Positions 1 through 7,446 of a stretch of DNA of 64,000 nt are shown here, piece after piece. The notes below the pieces were generated by a model, which saw only the letters and a program-made list of their open reading frames with translations, did not search any database and was not told where the DNA came from. Origin of the DNA: Acinetobacter courvalinii (GTDB lineage Bacteria; Pseudomonadota; Gammaproteobacteria; Pseudomonadales; Moraxellaceae); NCBI RefSeq assembly GCF_014635545.1, contig NZ_BMDA01000002.1, forward strand, positions 434,001-498,000, written 5' to 3'. The position numbers and the translations under genes were made by a program. Numbering within the stretch: the stretch's first letter is position 1; each line of letters starts with the position of its first letter.

Positions 1-1
1 A

Positions 2-808
2 GAATTACGTTATTTACGTGCATCTAAAGCAGGTCAGGTTTCGGAAGCTCAAGACGCGCGTATCGAGCAGAAACGTTGGGCCGGCATTGCGGCTGAACGC
101 CAATATGCAGGTTATCAACTTTTTGCAAATCGTTGGGAATCAAAATACAAATATAAATTAGGTGATTCATGCCCAACCATGCGTAATGATCTGGATCAGA
201 CCGTGTATTTACTCGGTATGGTGAGTGGCCTGCAAGCCATGACCAATGACATTAACTCGGGCGGTGCGATCAATGTTCCTAAGGATATTGCCGGGATTGT
301 TGAGCGTGGCATGACCTGTCTGGACAATGAAAAATTCTGGGGTGCGCCAATGGCGACTCGCGCCGTGATCTGGACATTATTACCCGGCGCGGGTGACGGT
401 AAACCTGAACCGTATGCCACCATGAAACAATCGATGGCGATTGGTGAGAAGAAAGGTGTCCGCTTATCGCATGCTTTATATGCCGTGGCAGCACAGGCCA
501 GCGGTGATGATGCAAAATTACGTGATGCGCTTCGTTCTTATGCAGCAGCAACAGGCGATGACAAACCTGCAAATCCTCAGTTCAGACTGATTGATAAAAT
601 GGCAGGTTTGATGGTTCGTGGTATTGCAGACCGCTACTGGACTGAAAATACCGGTGTCAGAGCAAGCGATGAAGGCATGACCACATTCTGGGATGACAAA
701 CAAGAAAGCTCGGCTGAGCTGGATTCACTCTTTGATGGAGGGGGCGAGGCAGCCTCTGCACCAGCACAGGATGAGGTCGCTCCAGCGCAAGAAACGCCAG
801 CTGAGTAA
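2..808 (+). CDS. Hypothetical protein, 5' end outside window
   Basis: The reading frame is open from base 2, so this is the C-terminal part (about 268 residues visible) of a longer protein; the ATG at 179 is internal. I do not recognise the family with certainty. The visible part is soluble-looking, largely helical, with two Cys (in GDSCPT and MTCLDNEKFW), and ends in an Ala/Pro/Glu-rich tail (APAQDEVAPAQETPAE) typical of a disordered end. It lies two genes upstream of a TRAP-type permease; a role as an extracytoplasmic accessory (TatT-like) subunit of that transporter is possible but is only inference from context. A hairpin terminator follows immediately. Confidence 0.7.
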   Translation, partial: ELRYLRASKAGQVSEAQDARIEQKRWAGIAAERQYAGYQLFANRWESKYKYKLGDSCPTMRNDLDQTVYLLGMVSGLQAMTNDINSGGAINVPKDIAGIVERGMTCLDNEKFWGAPMATRAVIWTLLPGAGDGKPEPYATMKQSMAIGEKKGVRLSHALYAVAAQASGDDAKLRDALRSYAAATGDDKPANPQFRLIDKMAGLMVRGIADRYWTENTGVRASDEGMTTFWDDKQESSAELDSLFDGGGEAASAPAQDEVAPAQETPAE

Positions 809-820
809 CCTGAATTAAAC

Positions 821-868
821 GGCCTTTTACATTACAAACATCTACACTTTGTAAAAGGTCTGTTTTTT
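821..868 (+). terminator. Rho-independent terminator
   Basis: An 11-bp stem (GGCCTTTTACA pairing with TGTAAAAGGTC, allowing one G-T pair) with a long loop is followed by a run of T. It ends the first, partial gene and separates it from the rhomboid gene. Confidence 0.75.
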
Positions 869-885
869 CAAGAGGTGGTCAATCA

Positions 886-1464
886 ATGAAAGATCAAATA
901 TGGATAGAAAAAGTCATTTTGATCGCGATATGTGTTTCGATATCGGCATGTCTGCAAGTTTTTGCTGATCATTTCATTTACTGGAGACCGAGTTTACTCA
1001 GTGAGTTCTGGCGGTTATGGACCGCACACTGGGTACACGTGGGCTGGATTCATTTTCTTTTAAATATGCTGGCATTTGCGTGTTTACCTTTCATTTTTCC
1101 GCATGTCCGCAATTGGCATTTATGGGCATTACTGCTGATTTTGCCGCCATTCATTAGTTTAATTTTCTATTTCTACTTACCTTATATTGATGCCTATGCT
1201 GGGCTTTCTGGTGTGCTACATGGTCTGTACACCGCCGTAGGGCTGGTTTATCTGCAATATAAGAAAGAACGTAAGTTTGCAATACTGGTTTTAGCCCTGA
1301 TTGCAGCAAAACTGATTTGGGAAAATACCTTTGGACAGACTGGAACAGCTCAGTTGATTGGCAGCCCAGTCCTGACTGAAGCACATTTAATTGGTGCTAT
1401 CGGTGGCCTCCTATGTGGGTTAAGTTATTTATTTGTAAGAAGGAAAAAAATAGAGAACACATAA
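886..1464 (+). CDS. rrtA: Rhombosortase-type rhomboid intramembrane serine protease
   Basis: A 192-residue polytopic membrane protein. The rhomboid catalytic serine is in GLSGVLHG (Ser108) and the catalytic histidine in EAHLIGAIGG (His167), each within a predicted membrane segment; HWVHVGWIHFLLNM near residue 45 matches the conserved His/Asn region of rhomboids. The short size and the GxSGVLHG motif fit the rhombosortase subfamily, which cleaves proteins carrying a C-terminal GlyGly-CTERM anchor after type II secretion. No GlyGly-CTERM protein is visible in this window, so the substrate must be elsewhere. It begins 77 bp after the preceding gene and is separated from it by a terminator. Confidence 0.8.
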   Translation: MKDQIWIEKVILIAICVSISACLQVFADHFIYWRPSLLSEFWRLWTAHWVHVGWIHFLLNMLAFACLPFIFPHVRNWHLWALLLILPPFISLIFYFYLPYIDAYAGLSGVLHGLYTAVGLVYLQYKKERKFAILVLALIAAKLIWENTFGQTGTAQLIGSPVLTEAHLIGAIGGLLCGLSYLFVRRKKIENT

Positions 1465-1647
1465 ATTGATAAAAACAACCAACAAAAAAGTGATTGTAGT
1501 CATTCTTTTTTGAAAAAGATTGATTCAAATTTAAGCGGTTTAAAGGGATTGGTTAATAAGAGGGTAAATTCATTTATCTATCAACCATGGACAGCGCATG
1601 ATTCAACATCTTTGGATGGATGTTGATAAGAATAAACTGGAATAGAC

Positions 1648-3852
1648 ATGCAAAATGATCAAGAGAAAAAGTCTGGATTAGCCCGGTTAGGCTATATCTG
1701 GAATGATTGGATATCAACATTCATCATTCTTGCTTTGTTGCTAATGACCTTGCTTATTGGTACTGGCGAGATGATTCACGGTCAAATGCTCCGTATGGGG
1801 GAGCGGCTTTACGGTGATCAAACCACAGGAATGCAATATTCGTTTTTACGGGCGGAGCCTGAAAAACCATCTTGCGATCGACATCCTAACATTGATGCAC
1901 AAGTTCAAGAGCAGATGAAGGCCAATGCTGCGGATGAATTTGCAAGTATGTTCGGAGCTGCTTCTGAATCTGATGTGCGTACCTCATTATTGGCAGCTCA
2001 GCAGCAGTGTGAAGAAAAATATCAATTCTATGATAAAGCCATGAAGCATTTGGAAGCACATCCAAGTATTCGTACTTATCGTAAAGTTGAGACCACATTC
2101 TTCGGAATTTTCAAATTAGGTTCTGAAAACCAGACTGTAATTCTACTGGTTATGGTTTTATTTGCTTCAATTACAGCGTCTTTGCGTTACCACCACATTG
2201 GTTTACGTGCACCAAAAACCAGAATCGACTTCCGTGTTTATTCAGCGTTGATGGTGGCGGGGAATGCATTACTAAGTTATTCGGTCTTAAGCCAATATCA
2301 TTCAGTATTGAATTCAGGCGTTGAAGTTGCTGGTAAAACCACAGTCTTATACTGGTTATGGATTGCGTTATTCGTATCTCTGACCATTATTAGTATCTTC
2401 CAGTTTATCTTTATACCGAAAACGGCTCAGCCGAAGGGCAACTTTGGTTTAGCCTTACTCAGTGTACCGTTGTATGCCTTCATGTCTTTGGTGACCGGTA
2501 TTGTATTTACCTTCTTCATGGACTATCCAATGGGGCAAGGAATCTACTTGGGTATTCTGGTTGAGTTCTCGGGTATTTTCTTAAATCTTGCACTGTTTAT
2601 TTGGGCTGGTATGTTGCTGACCCAAACCCGTGTCATGGATTTATTCTTAAATATCCTGCGTCCATGGAACTTGGCACCTGAAACGTTAACTTGGTTAATC
2701 TTGATTGCAGCAGCGATTCCAACAGCCTATACAGGTGCTTCAGGGATTTTCGTTATTGCAGCGGGTGCAATCATCTATAAGGAAGTCTGGAATTCGGGCG
2801 CTCGTCGTCAATATGCATTGGCTGTATCGGCAATGTCAGGTTCTTTAGGTGTGGTGATTCGTCCATGTCTACTGGTGATCCTGATCTCAATGTTAGACAG
2901 TCGCCATGTGACATCTACCGAATTATTTGATCATGGTATCTATGTCTTCTGGCTAACTGCGTTTATTTTCCTCGGTGTTTCATTGATTCTTGCCGAAGAA
3001 AAATTCCGTGTGAATTCACCGAAAGTCGCGGTACCGGGCATGTTGCGTGCATGTGTCCCTGTCATTCCTTATGTGATTATCGGCTTTGCTGTCGTGATGT
3101 TCTATAAGCTGGCTTTAGATACATCAATCAATGAATTCACTGCTCCAATGATTTTACCGTTGGTATTGATTGCAATGATCTTGTTTGACAAGTTATTTGC
3201 ATCAAAAGTGGCACCAGCGCCTGTGGTTGATCCTAAGCATGAAGCTTTGGTTCGTGAACATGAGAAAAAATCTGAGTTCCTGAAATCACATGATCCACAT
3301 GGCGGTAAGCACTTAGGTTTTGGTGGAGCATTACGTTTCGCAACCTCAGAAACAGTTGGGCATATTGGTGCGTTGATTCTGCTTATGGCCTTGTCTGCAA
3401 GCGTTGGTGGCTTAATTGAACGTGCTGAAGTGGTGGAATTATTACCAACGCATCTCGGTAATATCTATATTTCACTTGCCTTTATTGCACTGCTACTTGC
3501 CATTATTGGTATGACGACCGATCCATTTGGCGCGGTGATTCTGGTGGCGGCAACGGTTGCGCCTGTGGCCTACGAGAATGGTATTCATCCGATTCATTTC
3601 TGGATGATTGTACTAGTCGCCTTCGAATTTGGTTATGTAACGCCACCGGTTGCATTGAACCACTTGCTAACGCGACTCTCCGTCGGGGATGAGGAGGTCT
3701 CGGCCGCCGACAGGGAAGCGAAAGAGAAATACACCAGTTTCTACTTCCGTTATGAACGTTGGTTATTGCCGATTATCGTATTGTTCTCATCGTTGGTGCT
3801 GGTGACCTATGCACCTTATATCTTCCAGATGTTTGGCTGGTATAAGCACTAA
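1648..3852 (+). CDS. TRAP-type transporter fused permease (DctQ-like + DctM)
   Basis: A 734-residue membrane protein that imports a small solute, probably an organic acid, across the inner membrane using an ion gradient. The C-terminal two thirds is DctM-like: GASGIFVIAAGAI near residue 364 and the GMTTDPFGAVILVAATVAPVAYENGIHP...EFGYVTPPVALN block near residues 625-675 are typical of the large TRAP subunit. The N-terminal part carries extra membrane helices, as expected of a fused small subunit, and has a roughly 110-residue soluble insert between the first two helices (residues about 45-155) with two Cys. No DctP-type binding protein is visible in the window; it may lie to the left. The substrate cannot be read from the sequence. 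Confidence 0.85.
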   Translation: MQNDQEKKSGLARLGYIWNDWISTFIILALLLMTLLIGTGEMIHGQMLRMGERLYGDQTTGMQYSFLRAEPEKPSCDRHPNIDAQVQEQMKANAADEFASMFGAASESDVRTSLLAAQQQCEEKYQFYDKAMKHLEAHPSIRTYRKVETTFFGIFKLGSENQTVILLVMVLFASITASLRYHHIGLRAPKTRIDFRVYSALMVAGNALLSYSVLSQYHSVLNSGVEVAGKTTVLYWLWIALFVSLTIISIFQFIFIPKTAQPKGNFGLALLSVPLYAFMSLVTGIVFTFFMDYPMGQGIYLGILVEFSGIFLNLALFIWAGMLLTQTRVMDLFLNILRPWNLAPETLTWLILIAAAIPTAYTGASGIFVIAAGAIIYKEVWNSGARRQYALAVSAMSGSLGVVIRPCLLVILISMLDSRHVTSTELFDHGIYVFWLTAFIFLGVSLILAEEKFRVNSPKVAVPGMLRACVPVIPYVIIGFAVVMFYKLALDTSINEFTAPMILPLVLIAMILFDKLFASKVAPAPVVDPKHEALVREHEKKSEFLKSHDPHGGKHLGFGGALRFATSETVGHIGALILLMALSASVGGLIERAEVVELLPTHLGNIYISLAFIALLLAIIGMTTDPFGAVILVAATVAPVAYENGIHPIHFWMIVLVAFEFGYVTPPVALNHLLTRLSVGDEEVSAADREAKEKYTSFYFRYERWLLPIIVLFSSLVLVTYAPYIFQMFGWYKH

Positions 3853-3862
3853 CAATTGAAAT

Positions 3863-3890
3863 TAAAAAAGCACCTACGGGTGCTTTTTTA
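3863..3890 (+). terminator. Rho-independent terminator
   Basis: AAAAAGCACC-TACG-GGTGCTTTTTT hairpin with flanking A and T runs, 10 bases after the TRAP permease stop. The symmetry lets it also serve the minus-strand exporter gene ending at 3910. Confidence 0.85.
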
Positions 3891-3909
3891 ACGTCTTTAT
3901 TTTTATTTA

Positions 3910-4785
3910 TTAAGTCTGCTTTTGCCTTCGGATTAGTGGACTGCATAATAGAATTGCCAATAAAATAATGCCGAAACCAATCACACTGTATAAATCAGGT
4001 ACTTCATTCCAGAGCAAAAATCCCCAAATTCCGGCGAAGATAATCGCAATATAATTCACAGGGGCAATCTGTCCAGCAGGGGCAAGACGGTAGGCATGAG
4101 ACATAAAGATCTGGCTGACATTGGCTAAGACGCCTGCCGCGACCAGGAAAAATAATTCATACAGATGATAAGATCGCCATACCCAGAACATCGGAATCAC
4201 CGAAAGCAGGGAACCAATCAGACAGAAATAAAATACGATCCGTTCAGGTGGTTCGGTTTGGGTCAGGGCACGAACGGTGACAAAGGCCATAGAGGCCAAT
4301 AGACTTGAACTGATGCCGACAATGGAGATCCAGTTCAATAAGCCTTGATCTGGTTTTGCTACACAAAATACGCCAATAAATCCCAAACCGGCAGCGCACA
4401 GCATAGCTGTGGTGACTTTTTCTTTCAGGAATAGCCAAGCAATTAAAGGAATAAAAATCGGGGAAGAATAGGTAAATACCATGGCATTGGAGAGTTTTAG
4501 ATGCGCGATGGCATAGAAGAAGCCATACATGGCTGCAAGTCCCACGATACTGCGCCATGTATGCATCCAGAGTTTTTCCGTTTTTACAAATCCCATGCCT
4601 TGCTTAAAAATAAAAGGCAGAAACAGGATCAGCCCTACCACATTACGGAAAAACACAATGGTGTAATTATCGACCGTATGAGAAGCATAACGAATACAAA
4701 TGCCCATCACAGAGAAAAGTAGTGCAGAAATCGTTAGGCAACCAATCGCCACAAAGAGATTGCGATTCGTTTGGGAAGTATCCAT
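3910..4785 (-). CDS. EamA/DMT-family transporter
   Basis: A 291-residue protein of about ten hydrophobic helices arranged as two EamA halves, the drug/metabolite transporter fold usually associated with export of amino acids or metabolites. Typical family landmarks are the N-terminal FSVMGICIRYAS, FRNVVGLILFLPF in the first half, and VNYIAIIFAGIWGFLLWNEVPD at the start of the last helices. It is on the same strand as, and 91 bp downstream of, the AraC regulator at 4877-5656, so the two may be co-transcribed. Substrate unknown. Confidence 0.85.
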   Translation of the reverse strand: MDTSQTNRNLFVAIGCLTISALLFSVMGICIRYASHTVDNYTIVFFRNVVGLILFLPFIFKQGMGFVKTEKLWMHTWRSIVGLAAMYGFFYAIAHLKLSNAMVFTYSSPIFIPLIAWLFLKEKVTTAMLCAAGLGFIGVFCVAKPDQGLLNWISIVGISSSLLASMAFVTVRALTQTEPPERIVFYFCLIGSLLSVIPMFWVWRSYHLYELFFLVAAGVLANVSQIFMSHAYRLAPAGQIAPVNYIAIIFAGIWGFLLWNEVPDLYSVIGFGIILLAILLCSPLIRRQKQT

Positions 4786-4876
4786 AACCAGGGCAGTATC
4801 GAGAATTTGGGCTTATTTTATGCCTGTGCGGAAGTGAAGGGAATGCGTATTTTTCTGATAGGAATGTTTGATGCAC

Positions 4877-5656
4877 TTAAACTGCTTGATCAGAAAATTG
4901 TTTCAGATAATCACTCGGTGTCATGCCAGTTTCGCGTTTAAACATGGCACTAAAGGCGCTGGGACTATCGTATCCCAAATCTAAGGCCACATTCAGCACG
5001 GGTTTATACATGGCTAAATCAATCATGGCCTGCATCAGTTTTGCCTGTCGAACCCAATGGGAAAAATGTAGGCCAGTTTCTTTTTGAAAATGACGTGCTA
5101 GTGTTTTAGTGCTGATATGTAAGTGTTGCGCACTTTGTTCCAGACTCCATTCCCAAGCCAGATTTTCTTTAATGCGCTGGCATAATTGCTGAAGCTTGGG
5201 GCTTTGTGGTTCGGGCAAATTAAAGGCCAGTGCGGGTAAGAGACGAACTTCGTCCAGAATAAGCTGTAGCAGCCTTTCATTGCGACTAGCTGGTTGAATA
5301 GTGCTTTGTATATGCATCGCACTACTGATCAATTCACGTAATAACGCTGGAATTGCAACCACGCGACATTGGTCTGGCAGATCATTTTGAGTTGAGCTTT
5401 CAATAAAAACGCCTCTTGCTTTGACTTCACCACTGCTCAGTAGCGCATGGGGTTTGTGAGCAGGAATCCATACACCACGTCCTGGCGGTGTAATCCAGAT
5501 GCCTTCATGGGTTTGTACCCGGATCACGCCAGTCAGGGTATGGATTAACTGGATACGATCATGGCTATGCCAGTCTTCAATATGACCATGCGGATAATTC
5601 TCCGAAAAAGCATAGACTGGATAATCCAGAAAACCATGTTTAAAGTTTTTTCCCAT
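4877..5656 (-). CDS. AraC-family transcriptional regulator (cupin + HTH)
   Basis: A 259-residue regulator. The N-terminal part is a cupin-type sensing domain (HGHIEDWHSHDRIQLIHTLTG near residues 23-43, then PPGRGVWIPAHKPH). The C-terminal roughly 100 residues hold two helix-turn-helix motifs, ending in the family signature LNVALDLGYDSPSAFSAMFKRETGMTPSDYLK. The arrangement resembles NimR/YeaM-type regulators, which control an adjacent exporter. It is divergent from the EamA exporter at 5774 and upstream of the one at 3910, so it plausibly controls either or both. Confidence 0.9.
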   Translation of the reverse strand: MGKNFKHGFLDYPVYAFSENYPHGHIEDWHSHDRIQLIHTLTGVIRVQTHEGIWITPPGRGVWIPAHKPHALLSSGEVKARGVFIESSTQNDLPDQCRVVAIPALLRELISSAMHIQSTIQPASRNERLLQLILDEVRLLPALAFNLPEPQSPKLQQLCQRIKENLAWEWSLEQSAQHLHISTKTLARHFQKETGLHFSHWVRQAKLMQAMIDLAMYKPVLNVALDLGYDSPSAFSAMFKRETGMTPSDYLKQFSDQAV

Positions 5657-5680
5657 ACTCAGCTAAACCCAAAATAATTT

Positions 5681-5722
5681 GTCCTTTTTAAGATAGTTGT
5701 CGTCTTTTTATCGAGTAACTAT
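5681..5722. promoter_or_regulatory. Possible AraC operator, two direct repeats
   Basis: In the 117-bp gap between the AraC gene and the divergent exporter, GTCCTTTTTA (5681) recurs as GTCTTTTTA (5702), 21 bases apart, about two helical turns. Tandem sites at this spacing are common for AraC-family proteins. Short and T-rich, so only suggestive. Confidence 0.35.
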
Positions 5723-5773
5723 AAGCTGATTATTTTTTAGCATGATCGGTACGGCTATGTACAGGTTTTGATT

Positions 5774-6688
5774 ATGTTTCAGAAAGCTTATTTTTATCCA
5801 TTGTTCGCCATTTTATTTTGGGCTGGCAATGTTGTCGTTTCCAAAATGGCGAGTCATGCCATTTCTCCTGTGGCAATTACCTTTTATCGTCTGGTACTGG
5901 CGCTCGCCGTGATGAGTACCTTTGTGTTGATTCCGGTCTGGAAAAACCGCTACACCATCCAGCAATACTGGAAGCAATTGGCATTGGGCGGTTTCTTGTC
6001 GGTGTCATTATTTCAGTTCTTATCCTATCAGGCCGCAGCGACGACCACAGCAACCAATATGGCGATTGTCACCGCCTTGATTCCATTACTCACCATGATC
6101 TTGAGTAGCGTGATGCTCAAAGACCGGATCAGCTATGGCATGCTATTCGGCGGCGCACTGTCTTTTTATGGCATTTTATATTTATTGGGTCATGGCAGTA
6201 TTCGCAATGTATGGGGGCAGGGCGTACATCTCGGCGATGGCTTGATGCTGGTTGCAGCAGCAGGCTATGCTTTATATGGGGTGTTATTAAAACGCTGGAA
6301 AATGCCGATTCCGGCTTGGCAATCGAATTTCGTCCAATCCAGCTTTGCGATTTTATATGTCTTACCTTTTTTTGTGTTTTTACCCGCCCAAGATATACAG
6401 TTAAATCAGCAAACCATTCCGCTGATTGTTTATGCCAGCATTTTCTCATCGGTGTTGTTGTCTTATTTATGGATTGAAGGTGTCCGACATTTAGGACCGA
6501 ATCGCAACAGTATCTTTATGAATCTGTTGCCTTTATTTACTGCCTTGATTGCAGTGGCCCTACTCGGAGAACATTTGCAAATGTTCCATTATATTGGTGG
6601 TGGTTTGACTTTGGTGGGAATCTTGATTGCGCAAACGATTCAGAAACCAATTCAGTTGAAATCGCGTTCTGAACAAATTTTAGATTAA
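5774..6688 (+). CDS. EamA/DMT-family transporter
   Basis: A roughly 304-residue inner-membrane protein with two EamA repeats (FAILFWAGNVVVSKMASHAISPVAITFYRL at the N-terminus and LPLFTALIAVALLGEHLQMFHYIGGGLTLVGI near the end). Members export amino acids, nucleosides or drugs; the substrate here is unknown. I prefer the ATG at 5774; a TTG at 5768 in frame would add two residues. The gene is divergent from the AraC regulator at 4877-5656, a common regulator/exporter layout seen three times in this window. Confidence 0.88.
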   Translation: MFQKAYFYPLFAILFWAGNVVVSKMASHAISPVAITFYRLVLALAVMSTFVLIPVWKNRYTIQQYWKQLALGGFLSVSLFQFLSYQAAATTTATNMAIVTALIPLLTMILSSVMLKDRISYGMLFGGALSFYGILYLLGHGSIRNVWGQGVHLGDGLMLVAAAGYALYGVLLKRWKMPIPAWQSNFVQSSFAILYVLPFFVFLPAQDIQLNQQTIPLIVYASIFSSVLLSYLWIEGVRHLGPNRNSIFMNLLPLFTALIAVALLGEHLQMFHYIGGGLTLVGILIAQTIQKPIQLKSRSEQILD

Positions 6689-6705
6689 AACGTTCGGCAA
6701 TAAAA

Positions 6706-6729
6706 AAGCTTTAACGAAAGTTAAAGCTT
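6706..6729 (-). terminator. Rho-independent terminator
   Basis: AAGCTTTAAC-GAAA-GTTAAAGCTT is a perfect 10-bp stem with a GNRA-type loop. A run of six T follows it on the minus strand, so it ends the prlC-yheV operon; it may also stop the exporter gene coming from the left. Confidence 0.85.
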
Positions 6730-6737
6730 GTTCGGTT

Positions 6738-7190
6738 TCAAGAGTGATTCTGGGCAGCAAGTTGCGCCTCTAATAACTTGATCTGCTCTTCCTTCAGTTT
6801 AAGCATTTGATCAACATCTTCATGTTGCTGCTTAAGCTCATGTTGCTGGTCTTGAAGTTGCAGGTGAATATCATCCAGTTTTGCAATTTCTTCCTTGGCC
6901 AGACTGTCATTGGTTGGAAGCGGCGCTTTAATAATCGATTCTTCAACCAGTTTAATCGGCTCTACAGACTCATTTTCCGCAGTCACGGTTTCATTGCTGA
7001 CAGCAGGGTCTGGTTGAGACGTGGTAACAGCGGTCTGAGCCGCAGCAGGTTGAGTTGGTGTTGTTGTCGATTGCTGATCTTTTTGTGCTAAAAACCATTG
7101 GACAGCAAGGAACAGAACCACAACAACACTTATTCCACCGATGATCATCCATAATAATCTGGAATTTTCAGTTGGATATGTGGACATCAT
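6738..7190 (-). CDS. Membrane-anchored coiled-coil protein, function unknown
   Basis: A 150-residue protein with one N-terminal transmembrane helix (LLWMIIGGISVVVVLFLAVQWFL, residues about 12-34), a Thr/Gln/Pro-rich linker, and a C-terminal coiled coil rich in Gln, Leu and Lys (residues about 100-147). The start ATG at 7190 has AAGG seven bases upstream. It begins 11 bp after yheV and is probably the last gene of a prlC-yheV operon. I do not recognise a family; the architecture suggests a short periplasm-facing scaffold. Confidence 0.75.
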   Translation of the reverse strand: MMSTYPTENSRLLWMIIGGISVVVVLFLAVQWFLAQKDQQSTTTPTQPAAAQTAVTTSQPDPAVSNETVTAENESVEPIKLVEESIIKAPLPTNDSLAKEEIAKLDDIHLQLQDQQHELKQQHEDVDQMLKLKEEQIKLLEAQLAAQNHS

Positions 7191-7201
7191 TTTTAACCTT
7201 T

Positions 7202-7408
7202 CTAGTCAAAATGACGAGGTTTGAACTGTATCACCCCAATTTCATCTGGCTCAGCGGGTTGTTGCTCTTCCACGTGGGTCGGGCGTTTTTCGCTGTAAGC
7301 ACATTCGATACATTCAATCCACTCGTCATCCACAGTGATGATCTTAACCACACGATCTAACGCTCCACATTTGGGACATTTTGCACCCGCGATGAATTGT
7401 CTTTTCAT
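7202..7408 (-). CDS. yheV: YheV-family zinc-ribbon protein
   Basis: A 68-residue protein with a four-cysteine zinc ribbon: CPKC at residues 11-14 and CIEC at residues 33-36. Together with the lead sequence KRQFIAGAKCPKCGALD this matches the small YheV-type putative metal-binding family, whose molecular role is not established. It sits 38 bp downstream of prlC and 11 bp upstream of the coiled-coil gene, suggesting one transcript. Confidence 0.85.
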   Translation of the reverse strand: MKRQFIAGAKCPKCGALDRVVKIITVDDEWIECIECAYSEKRPTHVEEQQPAEPDEIGVIQFKPRHFD

Positions 7409-7446
7409 GTCAGTTCATTACACCCTGTGAATAATAATGACATAGT

